The notes beneath the pieces are model-generated. The model searched no databases. It had not been told where the DNA came from and saw only the letters and a program-made list of their open reading frames with translations. A program made the position numbers and the translations under genes. Shown piece by piece: positions 42,869 to 53,236 of a stretch of 64,000 nt of DNA. The first letter of the stretch is position 1, and the number at the start of each line of letters is the position of its first letter. The stretch spans positions 254,737-318,736 of the forward strand of contig CALXWA010000001.1 of the NCBI GenBank assembly GCA_944392275.1, read 5' to 3'. This DNA is from an uncultured Alphaproteobacteria bacterium. Its GTDB lineage: Bacteria; Pseudomonadota; Alphaproteobacteria; RF32; CAG-239.

Positions 42869-44482
42869 TTACCTCTCCTTCGTACACATAAAACGAAAAG
42901 CCGCCAATCGTGGTTTTCCTTTTCCATAAAAAAGAGCATTATTTTGATTAATCGGCACAGCCGATAAATGAAGCGATGCATTTTTATCTTCAGATTTTTC
43001 ATAAGCCTTATAAATTTGCCCAAAGCTATGCATCGAATACTTAAATGCCGGAAGCGGCATTTTGTACCCCGGAACATGAGCGTAAATAACATCTTCCGTC
43101 ATATCAAAACGTTTCATAACATATTCCAAGCGATGATACAAATTTTCCGCATTTTTGGCATTAATTTCTTTAGGCTTAATTAATTGTAAAAATTGTTCTA
43201 AATACTTTCCGGAAATTTGCATTGTTTTCAAAGTCGTTGCTCTGTCCTTAAAATAATAAACCAACGGATCAGCATAACACGAAATATCTTTTCTTATAAC
43301 ATGTTCGGCAAACGGAGCATAATTTTTATCATTAGGATCAACATTAAGCAGTAAAATTTCTTGTGACTTGGTAATTTTTCCATAATTTTCTAAAGATAAA
43401 ACCGTAACCTTTTTATCAATACTTTCCAACATTTCTTTCAACGATTGAATTTCCAAAAGTTCTAAAGTATCGGACTGGTTTTGTAAAACCTCTGTCCTGG
43501 TAAGTAAAACAATCTCATTTTTCTCTAAAAATTTATCGGCAATTAACTTTAAGCGATCTCTAAGAGTAACATTAGCATTAACAACGTTCTGTAAGGGCCG
43601 ATTTGAAGGACGATGAAGCATCGTCATAAAAAAGCCGACATCGGGCATATTAATCTTTTCAACCTCAATATTACCAAATTTATCAACAAAGCAATCCGGC
43701 TGAAAATAAAGCAAACCGCGACCATCATAAGATATTTTGCCTCTTTCTTGCAAAGATTTTTCGGCTCTTTGAACCGCTTCGCCAAAAGACAGCCCTTGGT
43801 GCAGATAGGCTCTGCTATATTCCGCTAAAGACAGAGTTTTAGTTAGGGCTTCATCTATTTTTTCCCGCAGTTGCGGAACTTTTGCCAAAGGGAATTGAAC
43901 ATTTCGTTCCGTTTCGGCCGGACGAATAAAAAAGAAACCGCTCTTACTGCCCACAAAATCGCCCTTGTGCCGTTGCAAAGTTACTTTTTCGGCTAAGGTA
44001 TTAAATTTATTAACCAAAATGGCTGTCTTTTTATAATCATTTTTTTCAAAAGAGGATTGGATTGCTTCTTTTAAAGCCGAGAGTTCAGGATATTTCCCAT
44101 CATTTAATTGTTGGTTTATCAATTCTTCCGGCATAGCAAAACCTTGTTCACCCGTTAAACAAACAGGATTGAGCCCATCCTGCCCTAAATCAAAACGTGT
44201 AAAATTTCCTCCCGGACCTTGATCCATTCGCAAATGACGATAAGCTCCAGCACCTCTTAAGCGATATTGAATATTTTTAGCCTCATCGGGAAAAAAAGCC
44301 AATAACAAGTCAAACGGAGGATTATAGCGTATATTCTTAAAATTATGATGTGTTGCAAGAAGAGCCTCCGTACTTGGATTTTCAACATTAATCAACGCAT
44401 CGGCCAAATCATAATAGGTAGAAAAAGTTCCTCCGGCCATTTTAACACGACCGCAAGATTCAAGAGCATATTCAAAAGACAT
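42869..44482 (-). CDS. hypothetical protein, 537 aa
   Basis: Not recognised. The ATG at 44482 (MSFEYALESCG) is chosen because GGAG lies just before it; two in-frame ATGs lie 6 and 12 bases upstream. It is soluble, with no signal peptide or membrane helix. Notable segments are a Gly/Arg-rich stretch (RLRGAGAYRHLRMDQGPGGN, near residue 80), a middle helical region (about 130-270) with FVGSKSGFFFIRPAE, and NVVNANVTLRDRLKLIADKF. It may be an enzyme acting on a phosphorylated ligand, but no motif settles that. Confidence 0.6.
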   Translation of the reverse strand: MSFEYALESCGRVKMAGGTFSTYYDLADALINVENPSTEALLATHHNFKNIRYNPPFDLLLAFFPDEAKNIQYRLRGAGAYRHLRMDQGPGGNFTRFDLGQDGLNPVCLTGEQGFAMPEELINQQLNDGKYPELSALKEAIQSSFEKNDYKKTAILVNKFNTLAEKVTLQRHKGDFVGSKSGFFFIRPAETERNVQFPLAKVPQLREKIDEALTKTLSLAEYSRAYLHQGLSFGEAVQRAEKSLQERGKISYDGRGLLYFQPDCFVDKFGNIEVEKINMPDVGFFMTMLHRPSNRPLQNVVNANVTLRDRLKLIADKFLEKNEIVLLTRTEVLQNQSDTLELLEIQSLKEMLESIDKKVTVLSLENYGKITKSQEILLLNVDPNDKNYAPFAEHVIRKDISCYADPLVYYFKDRATTLKTMQISGKYLEQFLQLIKPKEINAKNAENLYHRLEYVMKRFDMTEDVIYAHVPGYKMPLPAFKYSMHSFGQIYKAYEKSEDKNASLHLSAVPINQNNALFYGKGKPRLAAFRFMCTKER

Positions 44483-44720
44483 TTTCATCTCCATTGTAAA
44501 AAAAAGGAATAAAACAGGATTATAGGGGGATTTTAAAATTTGTCAGTAAAGACACAGAAAAACATGGCACTAACAGTGCCACCAAAACAAATTAACTCTA
44601 ATATTTTGAGATAAAACTTGTCTCAACTTTTCCCAATCCTCAAATGAAGATGATTAAAAAAACTAAAAACATAATTAGGGTAAAGACAAAATTCACCCGT
44701 GTCAACAAAAAAAAGATTCT

Positions 44721-45980
44721 TCAAATTTTCTTCTTTTTATTATGCAAAGCTTTAATCGTTTGCTTAACAAGACGCTTAAGCGGAATAAACGCCTTAGAAA
44801 CAACCAACAGCCTCCGTGCAATTAAAGGATCAATTTTTGCCAGCCGATGATTATATGTCTGTTGGGTATACCGCTTCATATAATCTTTTACAAAAGCCTT
44901 TCCATCCGACTTTTTAACATACCCGACCAAAGAGGCATCTGCCTTTAGCCTCTGGTCTTGACAATATTGATAAAGAGAAGAACTTATCCCTAAAAGCGTC
45001 GGCCCCGTTGAATGATCAACCGGAAAAGGATTTAAATTAGCTCCCACCTCATACCAATCCGCATCGACGGCTTGGTGCAAAATATCTTGTTCTTCAATCG
45101 GATAATCACATCGAGACAAAATAACACTTTTAACACCTTTTTGTGCAAAAACAATCAAATGCGTTGCCGTTCCGATAACACCGACAATTTCTTTAGCATC
45201 TTTCAAATACTCAATTTGTTCTTTCAAACTAAGCTGTTCCGGATACAAGATTTTATAACCATTCTTGTAAAAAAGTTTTTCAATATACTTTTCTCCCAAG
45301 CAAACGGTACCGCCTTTAAATTTGGTACGAGACAAATAAATTTTATTTTCCCCTCGTCCTTTGACCTTATCCCGAATAGCCTGAAAAGGAACCAAAAACT
45401 TTTCACCATAAGAAAGGCCTAAAACATGGCTGGGAGACGGAACATAAACTTTTGCAAAACGGGTTGGTTTGTGGATCAAATAAACTTTATCACGTTTTAT
45501 TCCCAAAAGATCCATAAACTCCCAAAACTGACGAATAACCTTTTGTTTTTTAGGCATTAAAAAAACAACACCCAAATCTTTATCCGAATTTTCAACCCAA
45601 AACCACAAACGATTAGTACTTTCCATCAAAAAATGTCCAAAATGGTTTACCAAAATTCCGCCATAAACCACTTCTTCTGGCACAACATCCACCTCGTCTG
45701 CCTCAAAAGGATAAGCCTCAAACATTGATCCGCCTAAATCTTTTCGACGATTAGCCGAGGCCTCAACAAACTTTCCGTTTGCATCAACCACCCCACCCTT
45801 AAAATAGCCGACATCTTCTTCATTGACTTGTTTAATCGTTGGCAACACAACTCCCTGTGCAACAACTTCGCAAAAAGCCTTCTGAGGATTAAAATAATCT
45901 TTAAGAGCCACATCTACAAATTTTTGTTTTACCTCTTCATCCACATAAATACGATGAGCTATTTCTGCCTTTTTGATCAT
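44721..45980 (-). CDS. glycosyltransferase family 61-like (DUF563)
   Basis: A 419-aa protein with the GT61 pattern: VNHFGHFLMESTNRLW (the conserved H-F-L-E element, about residues 110-125), a later KIYLSRTKFKGG, LSLKEQIEYLKDAKEIVGVIGTATHLIVFA and a basic C-terminal tail. It probably transfers a pentose or hexosamine to a surface glycan. GAGGATG precedes the start. It stands apart from the polysaccharide locus at the right end. The gap of about 240 bases after it toward 44482 shows no gene. Confidence 0.75.
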   Translation of the reverse strand: MIKKAEIAHRIYVDEEVKQKFVDVALKDYFNPQKAFCEVVAQGVVLPTIKQVNEEDVGYFKGGVVDANGKFVEASANRRKDLGGSMFEAYPFEADEVDVVPEEVVYGGILVNHFGHFLMESTNRLWFWVENSDKDLGVVFLMPKKQKVIRQFWEFMDLLGIKRDKVYLIHKPTRFAKVYVPSPSHVLGLSYGEKFLVPFQAIRDKVKGRGENKIYLSRTKFKGGTVCLGEKYIEKLFYKNGYKILYPEQLSLKEQIEYLKDAKEIVGVIGTATHLIVFAQKGVKSVILSRCDYPIEEQDILHQAVDADWYEVGANLNPFPVDHSTGPTLLGISSSLYQYCQDQRLKADASLVGYVKKSDGKAFVKDYMKRYTQQTYNHRLAKIDPLIARRLLVVSKAFIPLKRLVKQTIKALHNKKKKI

Positions 45981-46071
45981 AACATCCTCATTAATTTAAA
46001 AACATTTTTATAATCTATGAAATGACACACAAAACCCGATATGTAAAGCAAATAATCAAGCCCTTACACAT

Positions 46072-46100
46072 AAAAAAAAGCCGGTTTCCCGGCTTTTTTT
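46072..46100. terminator. bidirectional intrinsic terminator
   Basis: AAAGCCGG and CCGGCTTT form an 8-bp stem with a 4-nt loop, with A's on the left and T's on the right. On the minus strand it ends the alcohol dehydrogenase transcript. Confidence 0.8.
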
Positions 46101-46107
46101 AGAAAAT

Positions 46108-47268
46108 CTATTTACCGTTATAAGCTTTTTTATAAACCTCGAGAACCAATTCCTTCGTACAAGGACGAGGGTTTCCTCCGGTACAAACATCGGCCATAGC
46201 GGCCTCAGCCAAAGCCTCCAAATCTTCTTTCTTAACGCCGATTTCCTTTAATGTTTTAGGGATTCCGACATCTTTTTTCAATTTTTTAACAGCTTTTATC
46301 GCGGCTTCTCGATATTCAGCCTGTTTCATTTCATCAACTTTTTTAACCCCCATAGCACGAGCAATCTCTCTAAACTTAACTCCAGTATAGGGAGCATTAA
46401 ATTCCATCACATATGGCAAAAGAACGGCATTGGCAATTCCATGCGGAGTATCATAAAAAGCCGACAACGGGTGAGCCATACCATGCACAACCCCTAACCC
46501 AACATTAGAAAACGCCATTCCCGTAACATATTGCCCCAAAGCCATTCCTTCCCGACCATCGGGATCATTTTCAACAGCCTTACGCAAATTTTTAGAAATT
46601 AATTCAATTGCTTTCAAATTTAAGGTATCCGCCAGCTCCCAAGCCCCAAGAGTTGTATAGCCTTCAATTGCATGGGTTAGAGCATCCATCCCCGTTGCAG
46701 CGGTTAACCCCTTAGGCATACTGGACATCATATCCGGATCGACCACGGCCACAACCGGAATATCATGAGGATCAACACAAACAAACTTGCGTCTTTTCTT
46801 TTCATCGGTAATAACATAATTAATTGTTGTTTCTGCGGCGGTACCAGCCGTTGTTGCAACAGCAATAACCGGAACACTCTTATTCTTTGTCGGGGCTACA
46901 CCTTCTAAAGAAACGACATCGGCAAATTCCGGATTATTGATAATAATACCAATTCCTTTAGCCGTATCTTGAGGAGAACCTCCGCCGATCGCAATCATAT
47001 AATCGGCTTTAGCCTTTTTAAACGCCTCAACTCCTTTTTGAACAACTTCCACACTGGGATTTGCCTTAACTTTATCATAAATTTCGTAAGGCATTTTATT
47101 TTTATCTAAAAGGTCTGTAACTTTTTTAACAACCTTAAACTTAACCAAATCGGCATCTGTTACGATTAAGGCCTTTCTAAAACCTCTGGATTTTACTTCC
47201 GTCACGATTTCGTTAATGGCACCGTGTCCGTGATAACTTGTTTCATTCAAAATAAAACGTTGTGACAT
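46108..47268 (-). CDS. iron-containing alcohol dehydrogenase
   Basis: A 386-aa group III dehydrogenase. It has the NAD(P) loop GGGSPQDTAKG (about residues 95-105), metal ligands in DALTHAIEGY and the pair of His in GMAHPLSAFYDTPHG. The start at 47268 has AGGAGG in the correct place; the frame opens 15 bases earlier. It interconverts an alcohol and an aldehyde (ethanol or 1,2-propanediol/butanol type) with NAD(P)H, and so could serve as an electron sink in fermentation. Confidence 0.92.
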   Translation of the reverse strand: MSQRFILNETSYHGHGAINEIVTEVKSRGFRKALIVTDADLVKFKVVKKVTDLLDKNKMPYEIYDKVKANPSVEVVQKGVEAFKKAKADYMIAIGGGSPQDTAKGIGIIINNPEFADVVSLEGVAPTKNKSVPVIAVATTAGTAAETTINYVITDEKKRRKFVCVDPHDIPVVAVVDPDMMSSMPKGLTAATGMDALTHAIEGYTTLGAWELADTLNLKAIELISKNLRKAVENDPDGREGMALGQYVTGMAFSNVGLGVVHGMAHPLSAFYDTPHGIANAVLLPYVMEFNAPYTGVKFREIARAMGVKKVDEMKQAEYREAAIKAVKKLKKDVGIPKTLKEIGVKKEDLEALAEAAMADVCTGGNPRPCTKELVLEVYKKAYNGK

Positions 47269-47407
47269 TTCGTTCCTCCTCAAAGATTAATATCTTGTTC
47301 CAATACTATCAAATAAAATGTTTTAAATTTGATTAAAAAAACTTTACTTTATAAAAAAAATGCCTACTATACCCCTAACTTAAATAATAGAAAACAAGGA
47401 TAAAAAA

Positions 47408-47959
47408 ATGAAACACCCCTGGCACAGTGTCAGCAAAGGCGACAAAGCACCTCAAATTTTAAATGCGGTGATTGAAGTTCCCAAAGGCTCTAAAGTAAAA
47501 TATGAACTTGATAAATCAAGCGGTTTGCTTCGGGTTGACCGTATTTTATACAGTGCGGTCCACTATCCGGCTAACTATGGTTTTATTCCTCAAAGCTATT
47601 GTGATGATAACGATCCTTTAGACATTTTGGTTCTTGGGCAAGAAAGTGTTCTCCCCATGTCTTTATTACGAGCCAAACCAATCGGCGTCATGAAAATGAT
47701 TGATCAGGGCGAAGCCGATGATAAAATCATTGCCGTCCATGTAGATGACCCCGAATACGCTCCATATGAAAATATTAATGAACTTCCTCCGCACATATTA
47801 AAAATGCTGAAACGTTTTTTTGAAGATTATAAAATCTTAGAAAACAAAGAAGTTAAAATTGAGGCATTTTTAGGTCCGGATGAGGCAAAACAAGTGATTG
47901 AAGAGGCCTTTCATCTTTATCAAGAAAAGAGAAACACCCTCCCCGGACTGGATGCTTAA
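47408..47959 (+). CDS. ppa: inorganic pyrophosphatase, family I
   Basis: A 183-aa soluble pyrophosphatase. The active-site signature [12 protein letters not shown] (near residues 65-76) supplies the metal-binding aspartates, and [18 protein letters not shown] and [13 protein letters not shown] are the usual substrate-binding segments. It hydrolyses PPi from biosynthesis. It is a monocistron with AAGGAT before the start and a perfect hairpin after the stop. Confidence 0.96.
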   Translation: MKHPWHSVSKGDKAPQILNAVIEVPKGSKVKYELDKSSGLLRVDRILYSAVHYPANYGFIPQSYCDDNDPLDILVLGQESVLPMSLLRAKPIGVMKMIDQGEADDKIIAVHVDDPEYAPYENINELPPHILKMLKRFFEDYKILENKEVKIEAFLGPDEAKQVIEEAFHLYQEKRNTLPGLDA

Positions 47960-47961
47960 TA

Positions 47962-47987
47962 AAAAATCCCCGTTAGCGGGGATTTTT
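47962..47987. terminator. bidirectional intrinsic terminator between ppa and the U32 gene
   Basis: AAAAATCCCCG and CGGGGATTTTT form an 11-bp perfect stem with loop TTAG, flanked by A and T runs, serving both convergent genes. Confidence 0.85.
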
Positions 47988-47995
47988 AATTAAGG

Positions 47996-50269
47996 TTAAA
48001 ACATGGCCTTTCGCCGATTAATGTTTCCACTCTCCGCCCCGTCAATATCATCAAAATTTCTACATTTTTTCCATAAAGCCGCGGCAGCCTCGGCCGAATA
48101 TTTTTTATAAACAAAATCAACCCGATAAACATCGGCAGCAATATCTTTAGCCTCCCGAGTATGGCACAACGGAGCCTCAAAAAAGAGCATCGTCTGACAA
48201 TCTCTAGATAAAACTTGATATTTTTTCCCATTTTTTTCCAGTGTCATCCATTTTTCTTCCGCCCGACAAACAGAACAAGGATTGCTCCGAATACAAGCCG
48301 CACTGGTAAATAACGGAACATCCGTATAAACGGGAAAAACAACCGGCAAACAAGATTTTTTTGCAACAAATTTTAAGTTATCCATTGTATCTTCTAAAGA
48401 CAGCGTCACACTTGTAGCACCCAAATCTTTTGCCATAACCGTCGCCTGCGAATTCATCACATAAATCGGGCTGTCAAAACGAACATCGACACAATACGGA
48501 CGCAAAGCCTCAAGCCCCCAATAGTTGGCAATCTCCCATTTCTGATAACCGGCCTGAACAAAATCGGCAATTTTTTTCTCAAATACCGATGTCTTTCGAC
48601 AAACACACGGTAAAGCTAAGCGTACTTTTTCCTTTGGCAAATGGCTTAAATCGGTGACTTTTGTATCTTTTCCAAGCAAGAAAATAATTTCAGCAACCTC
48701 ATTTAAATCAATTTTTTGCAAAGTCTCAAAACAATCGGTCTTTATTGCCCACAGAGCTTGTTGAGGTAATTTCCTTTCGGGAACTTGAGGTAAAATCCCT
48801 TGCTTATGATCAAGCTTGATTTGAGCATACAACCCACGACGCAGTTCATTAAAAACAGAAGCCGGAACAAACAAACCTTGTTCATTTTCAAGATTAAGCT
48901 TTCCAAGCTCAAAAACCGTATCTCCGGTTTTGGCAAAAGCTTTTTGAGCCGCTTCTGTTGTTTTGACAGGGTTTTGTGCCTTTGCAAAATTGCCATCAAC
49001 CTCAAAGCATACGCCACAAGCTGTTGCCATGAGTTTGTCGGCCCAAACAGACACTTTCACATCAATCTGCTGCCGATTTTTATACTCGGCAGGTTTTGGC
49101 TTCTCATATTTATAATAAGCTTTAACCGCAGAGGCAGATGCCAAATAAATATCTGCACCGGCATTAATTTTGGGAGCATGCGGTGGCATTTTTATTTCAA
49201 CATTTTCTCCCGGTTTAGCTTCAAAAACTTCTTTTCCTTTTACTTTTAGTTTTAATAAGGCAAAGCCAAAAGGCTTTTCCTGCCCTTCGACATCAATTTG
49301 AATACCGTCATGGCGTTCCAACAAATGGTTTGTTACAAACTTCAAAACCTGATTAGAGCTTTCTTTTGCCTTACCAATAAGAAGACCTCGATGCCCCACA
49401 AAATCACGATCAATAACATTTTTATCTTTACCGTTAAAGTGGAAATGACACCACGGTCTTGAAAAAATCTGCTTTATATTTTCTTCCCGAAAAGCATCGG
49501 CCCCTTTTCCATCTAAAATATGCCGATAATAATCCGTTACGGCCGCAACATACAAATCCGTTTTTTTACGCCCCTCAATTTTCAAAGAAGTTACCGGCAT
49601 TTTTAAAATATCTCTTTGTAAAGCCATATCCTTCATTGAAAAATAATGTTTTTCACCATCTTCTCCGTCAAACAAAGAACGGCATGGATAAAGGCATTTA
49701 CCACGATTGGCACTTTTTCCCGTCTCCAGAGAAGAAAAAAGACATAATCCGCTGTAGGAATAACACAAAGCCCCATGAATAAAGGCCTCGGTTTCCAAAC
49801 CGGGCAACGCAGCAATTTCTTCAATTTCCGGCAAAGAAAGTTCTCTTGCCAAAACAACACGGCTAAAACCGGCTTTTTGCAAAGCAAGGGCCCCTTCTTT
49901 ATTGTGGACAGCCATTTGCGTGCTGGCATGCAACTCCAACTCCGGATAAACATCTTTTATAATTTTGACAACACCCAAGTCTTGCAAAATAATGGCATCC
50001 ACACGACATCTGGAGCAAACATCCAATGTCTTCATTAAATCCGGCAACTCAGCTTCTTGCACCAAAGTATTAATGGTTACATATACTTTTCGTTGCAATG
50101 AATGAGCAAAAGCCGTAAATTCATCAAGATTTTCCGGAGAAAAATTCGTTGCCGTTGCTCGTGCCGAAAATTGTTGTAAGCCCAAATAAACAGCATCCGC
50201 CCCATAATAAAGAGCCGCATATCCGGCATTAATATCCCCCGCTGGAGCCAAAAGTTCTTTCTGAAGCAT
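47996..50269 (-). CDS. peptidase U32 family protein, RlhA-like 23S rRNA hydroxylation
   Basis: A 757-aa protein with the U32 N-domain ELLAPAGDINAGYAALYYGADAVYLG, the family signature region EAFIHGALCYSYSGLCLFSS with its cysteines, and RGKCLYPCR. The long C-terminal part carries further Cys (CRKTS, CIRSNPCSVC). Length and layout match RlhA, which hydroxylates C2501 of 23S rRNA. The ATG at 50269 has AAGGA nine bases upstream; a TTG precedes it. It is convergent with ppa. Confidence 0.85.
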   Translation of the reverse strand: MLQKELLAPAGDINAGYAALYYGADAVYLGLQQFSARATATNFSPENLDEFTAFAHSLQRKVYVTINTLVQEAELPDLMKTLDVCSRCRVDAIILQDLGVVKIIKDVYPELELHASTQMAVHNKEGALALQKAGFSRVVLARELSLPEIEEIAALPGLETEAFIHGALCYSYSGLCLFSSLETGKSANRGKCLYPCRSLFDGEDGEKHYFSMKDMALQRDILKMPVTSLKIEGRKKTDLYVAAVTDYYRHILDGKGADAFREENIKQIFSRPWCHFHFNGKDKNVIDRDFVGHRGLLIGKAKESSNQVLKFVTNHLLERHDGIQIDVEGQEKPFGFALLKLKVKGKEVFEAKPGENVEIKMPPHAPKINAGADIYLASASAVKAYYKYEKPKPAEYKNRQQIDVKVSVWADKLMATACGVCFEVDGNFAKAQNPVKTTEAAQKAFAKTGDTVFELGKLNLENEQGLFVPASVFNELRRGLYAQIKLDHKQGILPQVPERKLPQQALWAIKTDCFETLQKIDLNEVAEIIFLLGKDTKVTDLSHLPKEKVRLALPCVCRKTSVFEKKIADFVQAGYQKWEIANYWGLEALRPYCVDVRFDSPIYVMNSQATVMAKDLGATSVTLSLEDTMDNLKFVAKKSCLPVVFPVYTDVPLFTSAACIRSNPCSVCRAEEKWMTLEKNGKKYQVLSRDCQTMLFFEAPLCHTREAKDIAADVYRVDFVYKKYSAEAAAALWKKCRNFDDIDGAESGNINRRKAMF

Positions 50270-50333
50270 CAAAAAAAATCCTTTATATAAAAAAACTTAA
50301 GGAAAAGTATTTCTTTTTCAAAATTTTGTCAAA

Positions 50334-50630
50334 TTAAATCTTTTCCAAATCCTTCACATAAGCCCATTTCTTAATTTTATTAAAATCCAAACTTCCGTCT
50401 TTTTTGAGCCATTTTTTATCATTTAAGGTTGTAACGCAATAATGCCCCTTATCGTCCAAAAACAAGCACAACTCGTCTGATTGTGGCAAGACACCCGAAT
50501 ACCATAGGCTTCCGTCTGTATTAATCTTATCGGACAACAATTCTACGGAACAAAATTTTTTCTTCAAATCAAAAATTCTCCATTCCGAAAACAGAATATA
50601 TAAAACCATAATTGTTAAAACAAAATGCAT
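50334..50630 (-). CDS. small exported or membrane-anchored hypothetical protein
   Basis: A 98-aa protein with a strongly hydrophobic N-terminus (MHFVLTIMVLYILF) that is either a signal or an anchor, then a polar domain with two Cys (FCSVELL and LCLFLDDKGHYCV). GGAGG is well placed before the ATG. It lies upstream of the U32 gene on the same strand with a 64-base gap. No family is recognised. Confidence 0.6.
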   Translation of the reverse strand: MHFVLTIMVLYILFSEWRIFDLKKKFCSVELLSDKINTDGSLWYSGVLPQSDELCLFLDDKGHYCVTTLNDKKWLKKDGSLDFNKIKKWAYVKDLEKI

Positions 50631-50780
50631 ACCTACCTCCGTTTGATTAATAACCCATAAGCTACTTTTAAATAGATTTAAAACATACTAAAATAATGTA
50701 AATTAATACTTTACATTTTAAATTTAGAGGCATAAATTCTTTTGGATTTAAAAGGAAAGATTCTAAAAAAGAGGAAAAAG

Positions 50781-52196
50781 ATGATAAAAGATATGACCAG
50801 CGGCAATCCGGTCAAACTTATTTTGACCTTTGCATTACCATTATTAATTGGCAATATATTTCAACAATTATACCAAATCTCCGATATTATCATTGTTGGT
50901 CGATTAATAGGGATTAATGCCTTGGCTGCTGTTGGGGCTTCAGCTCCTATTTATTACGTTGTTATTCTTATCACACTAGGTTTTACCGGTGGTTTAACGG
51001 TTGTAACGGCACAACGTTTTGGAGCCAAAGATGCTCTTGGCGTCCGCCGTTCGGTTACACACAGCCTTGTTGCCGGACTAGGATTGAGTTTTGTTATGAG
51101 CTTATGCTTAGCTATTTTCATGAGACCCCTGCTTCGGTTAATGAATGTTCCGGCTGAAATTATGGAAGATGCTTATATTTTCATGATTATTTTAACGGCC
51201 GCATTAATAATGATTGTCGCTTATAATTTACTTTCTGGTTTCATGAGAGCTCTTGGAGATAGTAAGACCCCTCTTTATTTTCTTATTTTTTCCTCTGTTT
51301 TAAATATTTTACTCAATCTTTGGTTAATTTACTTTTTCAAACTCGGGGTGGCAGGTTCTGCCCTTGGGACCGTTATTGCTATGACCATATCGGCCGCTTG
51401 CTGCTTCTTTTATATGAGAAAGAAATTCCCGGCTCTGCGTATTCATAAATCAGACTGGAAAATTGACCGTCAATTGATGATGGAACACCTAAATATTGCC
51501 GTACCAATGGCCGTACAATTTTCTATTTTATCTTTGGGATTAATGTTTATCCAAAGCGTCTGCAATTCTTTTGGAGCAGATGTCATTGCCGCTTTTACCT
51601 CGGCCTTACGTATTGAACAATTAGCCACACAACCGCTTGTCGCTTTAGGTGTTGCCATGGCAACTTATGTTGCTCAAAATACCGGAGCCGGAATGATTGG
51701 CCGTATTCGCAGTGGTGTAACCTATTGTTCCTGGATATCTCTGTCGTTTAGCGTATTCATCGCCCTACTCGTCCGTTTTGTCGGAGAAGAAATGGTCGGA
51801 ATCTTTATTGAAGGAGACAACCCCAATATTATCAACATCGCCAAAGAATATCTTAACATCAGCACGCTTTGCTATTTCTTCCTTGGTCAGATTTTTATCT
51901 TCCGTAACTCTCTCCAAGGAATGGGAGACTCCCTCATTCCGTTAATCGCAGGAATCATGGAATTGGTTATGCGTTCTTTTGCCGCTATGTTTTTGGCCTC
52001 TCATATGGGATATGTCGGAATTTTCTACGCCAGCCCGATTGCATGGATAAGTGCGGCCTCCGTTGTCTTTATCGGCTATGTTGTCACCATTCGCAAACTT
52101 GGCAAACGCAAATGCAAATTAGCCGTTAAATGGCATCATCAACGTATGATACAAACTCCTCACGAAGCCAATCCGGAAGGAACACCTGCGGAATAA
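50781..52196 (+). CDS. MATE family efflux transporter
   Basis: A 471-aa inner-membrane exporter with twelve predicted helices in two homologous halves. The N-terminus reads MTSGNPVKLILTFALPLLIGN, typical of NorM/DinF-type MATE proteins from anaerobes, and GFMRALGDSKTPLYF and NSLQGMGDSLIPL are the paired half-repeat motifs. The ATG at 50781 has GAGGAAA upstream; a TTG at 50742 would add 13 basic residues. MATE pumps exchange drugs or metabolites for H+ or Na+; a Na+ motive force would match Rnf. Confidence 0.88.
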   Translation: MIKDMTSGNPVKLILTFALPLLIGNIFQQLYQISDIIIVGRLIGINALAAVGASAPIYYVVILITLGFTGGLTVVTAQRFGAKDALGVRRSVTHSLVAGLGLSFVMSLCLAIFMRPLLRLMNVPAEIMEDAYIFMIILTAALIMIVAYNLLSGFMRALGDSKTPLYFLIFSSVLNILLNLWLIYFFKLGVAGSALGTVIAMTISAACCFFYMRKKFPALRIHKSDWKIDRQLMMEHLNIAVPMAVQFSILSLGLMFIQSVCNSFGADVIAAFTSALRIEQLATQPLVALGVAMATYVAQNTGAGMIGRIRSGVTYCSWISLSFSVFIALLVRFVGEEMVGIFIEGDNPNIINIAKEYLNISTLCYFFLGQIFIFRNSLQGMGDSLIPLIAGIMELVMRSFAAMFLASHMGYVGIFYASPIAWISAASVVFIGYVVTIRKLGKRKCKLAVKWHHQRMIQTPHEANPEGTPAE

Positions 52197-52223
52197 ACAA
52201 TAAAAAATCATCATAATTAACAA

Positions 52224-52256
52224 AAGAAAGGCTCTCCGTTATAGAGAGCCTTTCTT
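52224..52256. terminator. bidirectional intrinsic terminator after the MATE gene
   Basis: AAGAAAGGCTCTC and GAGAGCCTTTCTT form a 13-bp perfect stem with a 7-nt loop between the convergent MATE and TerC genes. Confidence 0.82.
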
Positions 52257-52273
52257 ATAAAAGAGATGCTTTT

Positions 52274-53236
52274 TTAAGCTTTTTTCTCTCTTGTCTTGAG
52301 CAAAGACAAAACAATTGCCCCAAACAACAGAGTAAACGTAACACTCAAAGAGTGCCAAGCTTCAAGCTTAAAGCCAAAATACGGAGCAAAAATCTTTAAC
52401 CCGATAAAGATTAAGATAATTGACAACGCCGGCTTCAAATACGTAAAGCGATGGACAGCTGCTTCCAACAGAAAATACAAAGCACGCAAGCCCAAAATAG
52501 CAAAAATATTACTGGTATAAACAATGAACACATCTTGCGTAATCAAAAAGATTGCCGGAATACTGTCCAAAGCAAAAATAACATCCATCGTTTCCACAAT
52601 TAACAAAGCAAAAAACAACGGCGTAATATAGTGCTTTCCGTTTTCTTTAACAAAGAAATGTTCTCCTTTAATTTCATGGGTCACATGAAAAATCTTACTC
52701 ATAATTTGATACAAACGACTCTCTTCAAATTTTTCATTGTCATTATCTTTAACCACCAGCATCTTAACCCCGGTATAAACCAAAAAGGCTGAAAAGATAT
52801 ACAATACCCAATGGAAATTAGAGATTAAAGCCTCGCCCAGAAAGATCAAGATGGCCCGCATAACCAAAGCCCCCAAAATTCCCCAAAACAAAACTCGATG
52901 CTGATACATTCTGGGAATCCGCAAGCTGGTAAAGACGACAGAAATGATAAAGATGTTGTCCAAAGACAAACTTTTCTCTACCAAAAAGCCGGTAAAGAAC
53001 AACATTCCCTTATCAAAACCTTCTTCATACATCACAAAGACGCCAAAGACACACGCCGCTAAAATATAAACAATGCACAAAGTCAATGTATGAAGAAAAT
53101 TTGGCACTTCGTTTTTACGATTAAAGAAAAATAAATCCCATGCCAATAAAATAACAACCGCAATTCCAAAAATTACCCATAACCAACTTTCGGGCAAAAC
53201 ATAATGATTGGTAAACAATTCGTTTAATTTTTCCAT
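52274..53236 (-). CDS. TerC family integral membrane protein
   Basis: A 320-aa membrane protein with about nine helices and the TerC-family acidic motifs: FLVEKSLSLDNIFII (about residues 70-85) and ETMDVIFALDSIPAI (about 205-220). These aspartates and glutamates in helices suggest metal transport; the relative Alx exports manganese. The ATG at 53236 is chosen because GGTGG lies nine bases upstream; ATGs at 53242 and 53284 are in frame. The last residues are basic. Confidence 0.88.
   Translation of the reverse strand: MEKLNELFTNHYVLPESWLWVIFGIAVVILLAWDLFFFNRKNEVPNFLHTLTLCIVYILAACVFGVFVMYEEGFDKGMLFFTGFLVEKSLSLDNIFIISVVFTSLRIPRMYQHRVLFWGILGALVMRAILIFLGEALISNFHWVLYIFSAFLVYTGVKMLVVKDNDNEKFEESRLYQIMSKIFHVTHEIKGEHFFVKENGKHYITPLFFALLIVETMDVIFALDSIPAIFLITQDVFIVYTSNIFAILGLRALYFLLEAAVHRFTYLKPALSIILIFIGLKIFAPYFGFKLEAWHSLSVTFTLLFGAIVLSLLKTREKKA

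Noticed and set aside
44644..44850. Plus-strand frame of 68 codons overlapping the end of the GT61 gene
   Set aside because: It is composed mainly of Lys/Thr codons from A-rich sequence and overlaps a convincing gene.
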